A stretch of 64,000 nt of DNA from Corallium rubrum (GCA_964035015.1 CAXIUP010000270.1:712404-776403); one strand, 5' to 3'. Counted from the stretch's first letter, positions 33,294 through 44,454 are shown. Numbers and translations are program-made. The notes: generated from the sequence alone by a model not told the origin.

Positions 33294-33815
33294 AGTGCAG
33301 TGCAGTGCAGTGCAGTGCAGTGCAGTGCAGTGCAGTGCAGTGCAGTGCAGTGCAGTGCAGTGCAGTGCAGTGCAGTGCAGTGCAGTGTAGTGTAGTGTAG
33401 TGTAGTGTAGTGTAGTGTAGTGTAGTGCAGTGCAGTGTAGTGCAGTGTAGTGAAGTATAGTGTAGTTCGGTTCGGTTCGGTTCGGTTTAATTTAGTTTAG
33501 TTTAGTTTAGTTTAGTTTAGTTTAGTTTAGTTTAGTTTAGTTTAGTTTAGTTTAGTTTAGTTTAGTTTAGTTTAGTTTAGTTCAGTTTAGTTTAGTTTAG
33601 TTTAGTTTAGTTTAGTTTAGTTTAGTTTAGTTTAGTTTAGTTTAGTTTAGTTTAGTTTAGTTTAGTTTAGTTTAGTTTAGTTTAGTTTAGTTTAGTTTAG
33701 TTTAGTTTAGTTTAGTTTAGTTTAGTTTAGTTTAGTTTGGTTTGGTTTAGTTTAGTTTAGTTTAGTTTAGTTTAGTTTAGTTTAGTTTAGTCTAGTTTAG
33801 TTTAGTTTTATTTGC
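33294..33815 (+). repeat. pentanucleotide array, GTGCA to GTTTA
   Basis: Continues the same 5-bp period: GTGCA (33294-33385), GTGTA, GTTCG (33466-33485) and then about 65 TTTAG units to 33807. The changes are again single substitutions between long homogeneous blocks. Confidence 0.95.
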
Positions 33816-34068
33816 CACGAGGGGCCGCAACCATTTTATCTCATGACTCTCTCGCAGTGAAATCATTTTGTTTTTTATTTAACTTACCGAGAAAGAAACA
33901 AGATTTAGAAAGGAAGATACTCATTAGCATGCGATAAGCAGTCAAAACAAGGGGATAACTAGTTATCCCACTACGCATACTCATCTGCACGCTAATCAGT
34001 TGAATAAAGGATTTAACCGGTCTGTTAGAACAATGATATGTGGGTGCGTCATGAGATAACTACAGTTG

Positions 34069-34398
34069 TTGTTTTTTTAATTAATTTTATTAAATTTGCC
34101 ACTTGACGTGTGGCAGGAGAGAGGAACAGAACTTTCGTCCCAATTGACACCAAACTCCTATGTGTAGACAACTAAGACCTAGGTGTTGATCTTTTACGGA
34201 AGGAGGAAAACCGGAGAACCCGGCGAAAAACCCTCGGAGCATGGGAAAGACCTACTAAACTTTACTCACATAAGTCCCAAGCTGGCGGAGTACGGGGTTA
34301 TTCCCAAACGGTCACCCGTCCAAGTACTAACCCCGTCCGACCTGGCTTAACTATTGGTGAGAGGCAGCGCCCTAACAGCGCACGCCACCTGTGCTCCC
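34069..34398 (-). mobile_element. 5S rRNA-derived SINE (SINE3 type)
   Basis: The - strand head resembles 5S rRNA: TTAAGCCAGGTCGG, GGTTAGTACTTGGACGGGTG and ACCGTTTGGGAATA correspond to the 5S internal promoter region and loop E/helix IV area. It is followed by GGTTTTCCTCC and GGGTTCTCCGG, shared with the tRNA-type SINE at 25262, and an A-rich tail (AATTAATTAAAAAAAC). It is too diverged outside the promoter to be a functional 5S gene. Confidence 0.85.
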
Positions 34399-35230
34399 CT
34401 AAAAGCACAGGAGAGAACCAATAACTCTACTTACATGAAGCTAATTAGTAGTCACCCATCCGAGAGGCGCGCGCGCTAACAGCTGTGCCTCCCTTGCCTC
34501 TTCCACTCAACAAGTTGTTAACAGATTGATGGTAACAAGGTTGTTGCGGCTTGTTGAACGAACGGCATTGTTACAACCAGCTGTTGACAGCTTTGCTACA
34601 AGCCTGTTGCACCAACATTCTGTTGACAAACTGTGAGACTTTTACGTATGTAAAATGCTTTGCCAGTCTTTTAGTAATAATTAATAGAGGATATCAACAA
34701 ATGACTCTGGTAGTTGTAATTACCCAACACCATCAAATGTTATCGTGTAAATGGCCTATGGTCATAGTCATAGTCTCATAGAAATATATATCGATGTAAC
34801 TGTGGTATAGAATTAAAATACAGCTTACTGAGGTAAAACGTTTCTAAAACAAAGATTTCTAGCCGCATGACTACTTGTCTTTGCCAATTTACTTTAATAT
34901 GTTGTAATCGGTCGGGTACCGAGTTTTTGGTATAAGACACGTATTGTAAGCACAAAAACGAGTTCATCCAATGGTGCTGTTCTAACGTTTATCTCTCCAT
35001 CTGTAAGAAATATAAACATATACTACAACACTAACTCAGTTTAGTTCACCAGAAAACAATATTCAAGAAATCAACAGTAACTGTTTACTTGCAATTTAAA
35101 AATAATTACAATAAGAAAGACACGATACAATGCAAGACACTGCAAAACATAAAGCAACACGTGCCACCATTGCTGTATACAACAACGTCAACAACACACA
35201 ACAACGCAACCTATATAATATAAATAAAGC
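34399..35230. other. no recognisable feature
   Basis: Contains a TGTTG-rich stretch (34505-34630) and short ORFs without domains. Confidence 0.4.
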
Positions 35231-35592
35231 GAAACCACACCACACCACACCACACCACACCACACCACACATACCATACAACACAACACAACACAACACA
35301 ACACAACACAACACAACACAACACAACACAACACAACACAACACAACACAACACAACACAACACAACACAACACAACACGACACGACACGACACGACACG
35401 ACACGACACGACACGACACGACACGACACGACACGACACGACACGACACGACACGACACGACACGACACGACACGACACGACACGACACGACACGACACG
35501 ACACGACACGACACGACGCGACGCGACGCGACGCGACGCGACGCGACGCGACGCGACGCGACGCAACGCAACGCAACGCAACGCAACGCAAC
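35231..35592 (+). repeat. second pentanucleotide array with stepwise changing unit
   Basis: Blocks of CCACA (35235-35268), AACAC (35279-35378), ACACG (35379-35515), ACGCG (35516-35561) and ACGCA (35562-35590). All have a 5-bp period and each block differs from the next by one base. The open frames on both strands are artefacts of the repeat. Confidence 0.95.
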
Positions 35593-36426
35593 ACAAGCTC
35601 AAAACCTTTTAAGCCAGAGTAACGTTAACATCCTCGTTCCCAAGTCAGATGAAAACGATTGAAGCGTGTGATCGGCTGGACGAAGGCTATTGTCGAAAAC
35701 AGGAAGTGGGCAAATATATTTTCAACTGTCAAACTACGATGCGAATAGAGCGAAGATTATCGCTCAGGTAACAACGAAAAAGTCTCGAATAAGGCCAACA
35801 AAGTAGGATTCCTAAAGCGAGTCGGAACTGCGATGAGTTTCATCATTTTTTAACTCTCAAAATCGAACGATTTTAGACATAGCGTGACTCGGTGACTCAT
35901 TCGTCAGCGACGCCAAATTATGTTCGTAAACAACCTACATTTGAATAGCATTTCGGTAAGCGAAATTGTGCTATTTTGTCCAGCGGGAAGAACGGCAAAC
36001 ACCGAACCTTTCGGACGCCAATATCTCGTTTGTTGCGTTATATTATGTCCTAAGGCCTCTGGTTTTCCAGTGTACCGAGGAGGCCCTGGGAACGAGGATG
36101 GCCACAGAATAGATAGCTATGTTGAACACCTTATACAGAACTTACCGCATCGTATTTTCGTATCCACCATCACCATGGGCGGATCTCACGGTGGACACAT
36201 ACACCGGTTGGGGATGAGGTGATTCATATTCTCCTGACTGATCTGTAATTAGTCAAACAGACCGATTTCAAACAATTGAGTACAGATTACAAATAGAATA
36301 ATATAAATATATAAGAATATTCACAATTGTAGAGGCAGTACTTTGAATTGAAAATTTTATATGTAAACCCCACGGCGTTTATGAGCACATATGCCTATAA
36401 ATTTTCTACCTTAGCCCTTCTTCAGA
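35593..36426. other. no recognisable gene
   Basis: A 100-codon frame (35920-36222) shows no domain. CCCTGGGAACGAGGATG (36086-36102) is a dispersed motif also at 43908 and, in similar form, 38047. Confidence 0.4.
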
Positions 36427-36470
36427 GTCTCGGCAGCTCAATGGTTGGAGCGTCTAACTTGTCACTAGAT
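36427..36470 (+). repeat. tRNA-like SINE head fragment
   Basis: CAGCTCAATGGTTGGAGCGT matches the A-box half of the tRNA-like repeats at 46760-47590. Confidence 0.5.
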
Positions 36471-36615
36471 TTCCACTTAACGTAAAATATCGCAATTCGC
36501 ATGCTGGCGACATTCTTGTGGAACGAAATAGAAAACTATTCAATTTGCACCACTGAAAAGTCAAAGGCGATATTCAGTTACGCCTGTAGTGGAAATCCAG
36601 CTTTAAAAGGCTTAT

Positions 36616-36725
36616 ACTGTTAATTTCAAGGAGTTAATTTAACTCCAAAAGGAGTTATCGTGAGCCTAAATTAGGTTCAGAATAACTCCTTTTGGAGTTA
36701 AACTGACTCCTTGAAATTAACAGTG
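36616..36725. mobile_element. 110-bp MITE
   Basis: Ends ACTGTTAATTTCAAGGAGT and inverse; inner inverted AACTCCAAAAGGAGTTA. Near-perfect arms suggest recent activity. Confidence 0.8.
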
Positions 36726-37486
36726 ATAGGAATATTTTAAAATAGAAATATTTGAACTTCACGAAAGTCTATAAAAAATATTTAATTTTTTTTTTAATGT
36801 TCAATTTTCAGTCCACCGGCTATGTTATAACGTGTTTGTTTTTATTCCTGATTGAATAATTGTACCAAATGTCCCTCTTTTTGTCATGGCGACGCTCAGC
36901 CGTGCTTTATTAGCGGTGCTTTAATTTCAGTTAAGCATCTTAGTAACAAAGCATGGTTTGTGACTTTTTTAAATTTCGTAAGTCATAGCAAGAAATGCAA
37001 ACTGATATCTAACTTGAAATATTAGCATTTCCCAAAGTGCTTATTACCCCAAATATGATATTATTGGTATGGATTTTTATGGGTTCTATAATGTTAAGTG
37101 AATAGTTAAATGCCAAAATATTTCTTGATTTAAGTCTTTGTTTTCTCTTATATTGAAGTTTGTATTTTCAAAATGGTAATTGACTAAATAGGTTTTTATG
37201 TTTCCCTATTATTTTTTATGTGATAAACTGACAACCTAAAATTTTGAGTGAAGAAAATGATAAGATATAGAATATACTATTCAAGTACATGCCATTAACG
37301 TTTGAATCGGGTAGTATTTTTCTCTAAACACTGAGGATGCAAATTATGCCTTCTTCGACGTCACATTAACATTTTGAAAATAAAAATTTCACTATAACAA
37401 TAAATGAAGACTTAAATTCAAAAATCTTTTGGCATTGAACATAAAACTTTACGTAAAATTAATATCGTATTTGGGGTTAGGATACT

Positions 37487-37587
37487 TTAACCCTATATTG
37501 ACCAGGAGGTCACCTATTGACGATTAAAATCGTCTGACGTTAGCCAGAGTAAAATACTAAAGGCTTCAGTGGTCGATAAAGGGTTAA
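37487..37587. mobile_element. TTAACCC MITE, twin 1
   Basis: Ends TTAACCCTATATTGACC and the inverse GGTCGATAAAGGGTTAA; core AAAATCGTCTGACGTTAGCC then AGAGTAAAATAC. Nearly identical to twin 2. Confidence 0.85.
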
Positions 37588-37600
37588 TTTAGATAGTTTA

Positions 37601-37701
37601 TTAACCCTATATTGACCAGGAGGTCACCTATTGACGATTAAAATCGTCTGACGTTAGCCAGAGTAAAATACTAAAGGCTAAAGTGGTCGATAAAGGGTTA
37701 A
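37601..37701. mobile_element. TTAACCC MITE, twin 2
   Basis: Same as twin 1, with very few differences; only 13 bp separate them. Same orientation. Confidence 0.85.
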
Positions 37702-37799
37702 GGTAAACTAGTAGTTTGAGATTCATCCTAATTTAGCGCAGAAACTAAACTAAGGTGTTTTGTAAATGTTACGGTATTTCACACTACGGTAGCACGGTA

Positions 37800-38065
37800 T
37801 TTCGCAACGGCATTTTCATTGGTTTATTGCTTTCCTGAAGCATTTCTCGGAAAACATAATTATGCATAGTTTATATGATCAAATAGCTTCAACGGGACCA
37901 ATTGGACCGCCATTACAATGAACTTCTCCCACGGGACTGCCATTACTCAGATGATTTTGCATGCAAAATTAAATTGTTAATTTAATACACCCAGTATTTC
38001 TGGGTACTGTGACCAGTCGATCCCGCCCTACCAATTTCAAAAAAGTCCTGGGAACGAAGTTGTTT
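37800..38065 (+). repeat. dispersed repeat shared with 42915-43165 (inverted)
   Basis: CATTTTCATTGGTT, AAACATAATTATGCATAG, CAAATAGCTTCAACGGGACC and CCTGGGAAC appear in order; the copy at 42915-43165 is on the opposite strand. Confidence 0.7.
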
Positions 38066-38130
38066 AGTTTCTGTTTCGTGTTAGCGAACTCGTGGATGTA
38101 AATTCCGATAAGACATTCACGTGAACGCTT

Positions 38131-38830
38131 TAAACAATAAATAATATAAAAAATACATGTACAAGAACATTAGATCATGCAGAATAAAAAAAAGATCAAG
38201 CGTACTTAGACCAGTGGGTAACGGCGGTAGTATAGGATGTTTCAATTGACACACGAGCCCTCCCTTGTATTTTCCATAGTACTCGACGATCTCAGACAAG
38301 GAATAAAAGATGTTATTCTAAAAATCATCGTAAACACAATTATCAACTTTTCTATATGCACGTGTTTGGTCTTTTGGGGTTAGGGTAAGAGAACGGAAAG
38401 TTCTCGTGGTTAGCAATACTTGAGGTACCTCAAAAGAAAACGGAGACAAAGATTCCAACATTCTCTAAAACACTCTTGAACAAACAACATAAATATTACA
38501 TCACAGTTTTCTATTTCAGCCGAGCTAAGTCGTATAAGAGTCTACTTGAATACAGCGTATTAAGGATATTTTTTGCAAAGAAACATTTTGTAATTTCCGA
38601 ATAGACTACGCGCATCTTCTCACAGAAGGAATCATATTACAATGAATATTAATTAATGAACCTCTCATAAACGGACACCTCCCGCGAGTTAGCTTGCAAG
38701 CTGGCTCTCTGGAGAATTTAAGTGGGGATGAAAGAGAGCCTGCGTGAATCTCTATGAAATTTGAATGTTTGTGTCAACAATTTGAATGTTGATTGGTGAA
38801 TATTTTCATTAATCGACCGACAAGATTAAT
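38131..38830. other. no recognisable feature
   Basis: AT-rich; short ORFs without domains. Confidence 0.4.
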
Positions 38831-38833
38831 TGA

Positions 38834-39698
38834 CGTATGATGACGTTGCGTGACTACAACTACGGTCAGAATACTTTGCCAGTAATCTAGGGTTTCAGTT
38901 AAAGTGCCCCTAACCTCGACAATTTTTATTGTCTTATTTGGAAGAACTTTTAGAATGATAAAGTAACTTCTTTGGAAGATTTTCACTTTTTCGCTTTGTT
39001 TTTGAGATATTTCATTTTGTTTGATATGCAAATGTCCGGAATTTACGTCACACACGCACAATGACTTATCAAAGAAGTTCGTGTATCTCTTTCATTCTCG
39101 AACGAAATGGTTAAAATCGATAAGTTTGGTGTTGTGGGAGAAACACGCACACATGTTTTTCTGTTATTCATACTTTAGTGTTTTTATTTCATGAATTCAA
39201 AGATACATAACATTGTCTGATAAGTCATTATGCATGTGTGACGTAAATTCTGGACATTTGCATATCAAACAAAATGAAATATCTGAAAAACAAAGCGAAA
39301 AAGCGAAAATCTTCCAAAGAAGTTACTTTATCATTTTAAAATTTCTTCCAAGTAAGACAATACAAACTGTCGAGGCTAGGGGTACTTTAAAAAGGATGAC
39401 TCAAAAGCACCCATCCAGTCCTTTCGCGGCTTTCCAAAATATGTCGTCAAATTTGTTTATTAAAAATTTATCGTCAAGCTTTAGTGACGCTCAAGATTTT
39501 AGCAACCTAACCCTATGTTTTTCGCCAACTGTGTTTTTCCAAACAGCTAGAGGGTACCTAGCCGTTTGGAAAAACATATTTGGTGACATATTTTGGAAAA
39601 GCCACGAATGGATTGAACGGTTCCTTTGAGTCATCCCTTTTAGCCGAAACCCTAGCATACTGGCAAAGCACGCAACACTATCTCGCGTCATCGTGCAT
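38834..39698. mobile_element. foldback MITE with nested insertion
   Basis: Arms of about 230 bp (38834-39065 and 39222-39698 excluding the insert). Shared blocks are TTTGCCAGTA, CTAGGGTTTC, CCAAAGAAGTTACTTTATCA (inverted), ATTTCATTTTGTTTGATATG and GACGTAAATTC. The right arm is interrupted by another MITE at about 39391-39640. Confidence 0.75.
39391..39640. mobile_element. 250-bp MITE nested in a foldback arm
   Basis: Ends AAAGGATGACTCAAA and the inverse TTTGAGTCATCCCTTT, inner inverted GCTTTTCCAAAATATGTC-like blocks. Flanked by TAA and TAG, matching one uninterrupted TTA site in the left arm, so a 3-bp target duplication is plausible. Confidence 0.7.
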
Positions 39699-39954
39699 GC
39701 AAATGGCCTATAAAGCAGGTGAACTAATAGACATGTCGATCACGCACTTAACACTTTTTGCATGCGTGAGAACCACGAACATGTTTACTAAACTCACTAT
39801 GCTTTGCTTGTTCTGCAAAACATGCAAATTTGAATGTTTAATTAAACCAGAATACGTTTCAGAGAATCACATAGCCAACATATAGTTTTGCTGTTGAGTT
39901 TACGAAATATGACAGAATTGAATGTTTTATATTCCAACTTAATCCCCTCGTGTT

Positions 39955-40040
39955 CGTGTGGTTCGCGAAGCGGGCCTCGCGACGCGAGGGTACTAATCTC
40001 GACGGAGCGGACGGTACGTCCGGTCGGGGATTGTACCCAT
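39955..40040 (-). repeat. related end of the dispersed repeat, inverted
   Basis: The - strand reads CCGTCGAGATTAGTACCCTC followed by a GC-rich hairpin, like the ends at 20182, 29345 and 31202. An (AT)n/(TTTA)n run (40067-40122) adjoins. Confidence 0.5.
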
Positions 40041-40086
40041 GTTGGCGTTTTGGAGGATCCATTTGTGTGTATATATATATATATAT

Positions 40087-40117
<31 letters not shown>

Positions 40118-40283
40118 TTTGTATGTAACGATCAACGGAGACCATGTCGGGGATCCGCGGGTTGATGGTGGTTAAAAGGGTACACGTTTTCTCTGTAGTT
40201 TTGCTCTTTTACGTCAAAAACATTACTTTCGTTCGAGTTTGAGTACAAAAGTTCGGAGAAGAAAACATGTTTATAGGCTAGAA

Positions 40284-40638
40284 ATGTTGAGACGTATTCA
40301 AGAGAAAGACAAGATAAAGAAACAAGCGAACGAACGAAGGGAACAGCAGCAGGCTAGAGCAAGAGACAGACGATTACAAGGAGAACTACAGTACAGTATA
40401 TATTAAAGTGACTTCAATCAGGAAAACAAAGCACAATCCGAGTTTATAGTCGAAGAAACGAAAAGAGCGACTCGCAATTTCAAGGCTGAACACGGTGTCT
40501 AGAACTACAACAGCGGAGAGTTACAGCGAAGAGAAAGGCTAGAAATTATGCAAGAAAACACAGCAAAAAGAATAGCCAAGAGAAAGAGAGACATGCAGCG
40601 AGGAGAAAAACGTGAATTTAGTGAATTTATTTTATAAC
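40284..40638 (+). pseudogene. decayed charged (K/R/E/Q-rich) ORF, family unknown
   Basis: A single + frame of 118 codons has only two internal stops (TAA 40404-40406, TAG 40500-40502). It reads MLRRIQEKDKIKKQANERRE, then QQQARARDRRLQGELQ, FIVEETKRATRNF, LQRRERLEIMQENTAKRI and KRKRDMQRGEKRE before TAA. The strong helical charge pattern and frame retention are not expected by chance. Arg/Glu-rich repeats like this occur upstream of some Helitron and other transposon proteins, but I cannot assign it. Confidence 0.5.
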
Positions 40639-40639
40639 A

Positions 40640-42190
40640 CATGTGAGAAATGAATAGAGGCCGAAAAATATGCGAAGGTACAGAGATATTTTTTTAAATA
40701 TTTATTTATTAATAACAAAAGAAAACGTAATAACAATATATCTCTGTGTAGGAATTGTTGGTGGCATACATGTACTGCACAATTATGTATTTGACATTTT
40801 TATGCGTTTACTGTGCTGCACATGTATTATGTATTTATTATAAATTCATCAATTGGAGTAATGCCTGTGTCAGGCATTTGCAAACTTTTTATGCCTGGGG
40901 GTGGGGCATTTATCCACAGTACTTTTAAAAATGTTTTCCTAGGGCATTGCTGTTGTGTTGGGCATTTGCCAAAGCTGAAAAAATTCTGGTTGCCTTAATA
41001 GTCACATACTTGCTGTGGTATAATAAGCCAATTAAACAGCAATACGAATGGGTTGTCAAAATATTGTATTTTGTGCAAAAAGACAATATAATTTATACTG
41101 GTATGCTACAATGGGAGGTTCGGGACTCCCATATATTGACTATACAGGGATGTGCCAATGGAAAGGGTATGGTTTTCATTTTTGGCATTTTTAGTTTGGA
41201 ACAGGGTACCGGTGTAATAATTATCACACTTTTGATCTGGTGCAAGGTCTGTTCTTATATGCTGGCAGTTATTTAGGCTAGCACAAGGTACCCTATGTTT
41301 TCCTTTCTTTCAGTTTGGAACTGTGTACCATTTTTAGCCATTTTGTGTGAAACAGGGTAAAAAAATATGCAATTCCTTTGTCTGGAATGACCAACATAAT
41401 TTAAGGGTTCAGTGGTATTAATACACCCCTTGGATTGATAACAGAGGTTATTAATAATAATAAACAATGAACACGAGGGGTTTGCATTAATGTATTTCTA
41501 GTTATTACTAAAGAGATCCGTGCAGGCTGTCCTTTCCCTCCTACCCCTTCCAGATTACCCTTGAGCAGACACTATTTAGTCAAGAGGGTGTCCGCTCACG
41601 CGAGATTTGAATGTACAAGAGAAAGAAAGAAAATTACTGCAAATCATGGAATTAAACAAAGTGTTACTTTCCTTACCTCGAATAAAAACCTTTGATTAAT
41701 ATCTTGAAGGATACGATAATGATAAACATTATTCTGAAATCTATAAAATTAAGACATCTAGCTAGTTAATTGCAAAGTTGACTCAGAAATCATTAATAAT
41801 TCATGAGGAAAACGCAACGGAAATCAGGACCAATATATACCATGTCCGCATAATTTAATAAACAATCTCTGATAAAGAATCCTCCTGTTTACATATTAAA
41901 CTTAAGCAACGTTCAGACATCGTTTAACGCTACTCTAGCTGAAGAGTTTTTTGAAAAGTTACTATTCATGACCAAAGCTACGTTCAAAAAACCTTTAAGC
42001 CAGAGTAGCGTTAAACTATGCCTGATTCTTCACCTGGCTTCACCTTAAGCAACCTTGTTTTTCAAAATTACTACCCCAATGAACTTACCAAATGGGTCGG
42101 CTATTGCCTCGTGTTTTAGACGTGATAAAACATTGGTGCTGATGTTTTAAATATTACATAAACTTGCCGCGTGCGCGTGTGTAAGTAATT
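40640..42190. other. no recognisable gene
   Basis: Short ORFs (40813-40998, 40947-41276) show no domain. CCAGAGTAGCGTTAAAC at 42001-42017 is an inverted echo of GTTTAACGCTACTC at 41924-41937, forming an about 85-bp imperfect palindrome. Confidence 0.4.
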
Positions 42191-42199
42191 AATGTTCAA

Positions 42200-42690
42200 G
42201 TTTCGTACACTGCCGACGTTTTGTAGGTTCTGATTGGGTAATTTCTACCACGGACACCCTGTTATGCAACGGCAACGCTCAATCATAGTATATTAGTCGT
42301 GCTTTAATTTCACTAAAGCATGGATACTAAAGTCCGGTTGCCAAATTCTTTAGCCCTATCGAGGAAAACAAAATAATGAACAGCTCAGAATATTACCATT
42401 TCTTAAATTTAACTAGACAAGTATGCGCTTAGGTATTTTATACAAATACGAACCTAATTTTGGCAAAAAAACTTAACGAGAATTTTTGGGTAAATGTTGC
42501 GGTATTGTCACTCATTTGGCAAGCGTAAACTTCATATCCATGCAGTGTACTCAAATTAATTAAAGCACTCTTTGTTTGTGTGCTATCAAGATTTACATTC
42601 ACTCCTTCGTATCAGCTTCGCCTCGAGTTGAATGTAATTTCTCGTTTCTTGTTAGTGAACTCGTAGATGTAAATCCCGATAACACACTCA
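42200..42690 (+). repeat. old dispersed repeat, copy 2
   Basis: Same landmark order as 36820-38130, without the MITE insertions. Confidence 0.55.
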
Positions 42691-42914
42691 GACCAAATGT
42701 GACTACAATTAATCTAGATTGCTTTTCCAGTATCCTAATGCTAATAAGGGTTACCAGCAAAGTATTCTGGTACATAAAGGCTCAATTTTAATTTTCTTTT
42801 TTTAATTTGTATATGAAATGGACAACAATTTACACAATAACATATATACAAACCCTATTTTATCTCGGCCACCGGAAGTTATTATTTTATAGATAGTTTA
42901 AGAATTTACATCCT

Positions 42915-43165
42915 TGTTCCCAGGGCCTTTTTGAAGTTGGGAGGGTAGGAAAAGGAATACTGTGTAAAAATCAGCAATTTAGTTTAGTATGCAAAATCAT
43001 TCTGAATAATGAATGAAAGTCACGTCGGAGGTGTTAATTGTAATGCGTTCCCATTGGTCCCGTTGAAGCTATTTGACCATAACTGCCACAAAGCTATGCA
43101 TAATTATGTTTCTAGAGAAATGTTTAAGAAACGCATTCAACCAATGAAAATGCAGAGTTTACCAG
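42915..43165 (-). repeat. dispersed repeat shared with 37800-38065
   Basis: Reverse-complement copy with about 80 percent similarity by eye. The 95-codon frame over it (43009-43296) is therefore not a gene. Confidence 0.7.
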
Positions 43166-43300
43166 CCGAAGCCAGGGACTTTTCCTGCCCTCCTAATTTT
43201 AACAAGGCCAGCTGGAGACGAGGTTGTAAGAATTTACACAATTATACACTACGAGCAATAGTAAGAGAATTGTGCCAAAATTGCGCAAACAGATAAATTC

Positions 43301-43637
43301 TAGTCTATTCACAGGTAGCCCAGACTTGTACTCCGCCTTTAGATTAGGGTTGTGTGAGTTGACAGTATGACAGTTGATTAAGGCCTTTGAATGAGTTTAT
43401 GAGAATTCGGTTATAATTTGAAAAAAATATTGCCGTATTTTCGTTAAATCTATAAAATTAATAGTAATAATTAAAATTAATAATAATTTATAGATTTAAC
43501 GAGAATATGGCAGTATTTTTCAAATTACAACCGAACCCTCATAAACTAATTCAAAGGCTATAATCAACTGTCATACTGTCAACCTGCACAACCCTGATCT
43601 AAAGGCGGAGTACAAGTCTGGGCTGCCTGTGGTCTAT
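43301..43637. mobile_element. 337-bp foldback MITE
   Basis: Arms of about 150 bp: TAGTCTATTCACAGGTAGCC, CAGACTTGTACTCCGCC, GTTGACAGTATGACAGTTGA and GATTTAACGAGAATATGGCA-type blocks pair around an AT-rich centre near 43465. Confidence 0.85.
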
Positions 43638-44129
43638 TTCGGTATTTTTCTGTAAATATATTTACGTGCAAGCTATTGAGTGGCTGAAGTGTCTGGTTTT
43701 CTTTCGAAACCGTTTTCATACAACCAAGAAAATTGATTGTTAAACATGATTTCTTTCTAACATTCTAAAATAAGTACTTTAATTTGAAATTGCATCATTC
43801 TTTTGTCTGATACAGACTTATAAACGTGCTTGTTGATTGCATGGCTATGAACCCGATGATATATTTGAATGCGATTGCGAGTCGAGAAACGCACAATTTC
43901 AAAAAGGCCCTGGGAACGAGGATGCCGAAAAACACGGAAACAAAGTCACTTTCATTTGTACTTTGATCGATATCACGATTCATATTTGACATATAACAAA
44001 GAACTATTGACTATCGTGAATCTTGTATGTACAACACTTGCACCTATTTCCTTGGTGGAGGACAAATACTTCGACCGTTTTGACGTCACGTGTATTAGCG
44101 TATATATATGTAGCTAGTTCTGTGTTGTA

Positions 44130-44287
44130 TAAATAAGTTTTGTGGAAACACCACGTAAACTGATATTTATTTTCTAAGTTGTCGGCCTGTTGCCTCAGGC
44201 CTTCGTCAGAGCAATGGTCTGAGTCAACAGGCCGAAAGCTTAGCAAATAAATATTTTACGTGGTGTTTCCACAAAACTTATTTATAT
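44130..44287 (-). repeat. palindromic repeat with hammerhead-like core
   Basis: Same family as 24592-24710. On the - strand the centre reads CTGACGA, a six-base stem II (GGCCTG/CAGGCC), then GACA where GAAA is expected; the + arm keeps GAAAGC. Arms TAAGTTTTGTGGAAACACCA pair over about 55 bp. Confidence 0.65.
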
Positions 44288-44454
44288 ATTACATTATCGC
44301 CATGAAAACTTTCAAAGAATTAGTTCTGTGTCGTTGTAAACCTGTTTTTGTTTTATACACGAACGCAAGCAAATAGGGGTCTTAAAAACTAGAGTGCTGC
44401 ATAGACAGTGTTTTGAATAGAGCAAAGTGAGAATGTAATAAAGTGCCGAGATTT

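Larger units (their letters stand above)
36820..38130 (+). repeat. old dispersed repeat, copy 1, with later insertions
   Basis: Landmarks GGCGACGCTCAG, GTGCTTTAATTTCA, GTAAATGTTACGGTATT and GCGAACTCGTGGATGTAAAT occur in the same order at about 42200-42690. Copy 1 is longer because it contains the twin MITEs at 37487-37701 and the 37800-38065 repeat. Confidence 0.55.

Noticed and set aside
31771..33400. Very long + strand ORFs (up to 539 codons) encoding AERGRSVGGAW-type repeats
   Set aside because: They lie entirely in an 11/12-bp minisatellite, the same peptide appears in all three frames, and starts and stops fall only where the repeat ends.
33486..33815. TTTAG array as an interstitial telomere
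   Set aside because: Metazoan telomere unit is TTAGGG; this pentamer continues the local 5-bp ladder.
34240..34398. Functional 5S rRNA gene
   Set aside because: Only the promoter-containing half is 5S-like; the rest and the A-rich tail fit a SINE.
35096..35612. ORFs on both strands (HDTTRHDTT / RVVSCRVVSC)
   Set aside because: Pentanucleotide array artefacts.
43009..43296. 95-codon + ORF
   Set aside because: Overlaps a dispersed repeat with a non-coding copy at 37800-38065.
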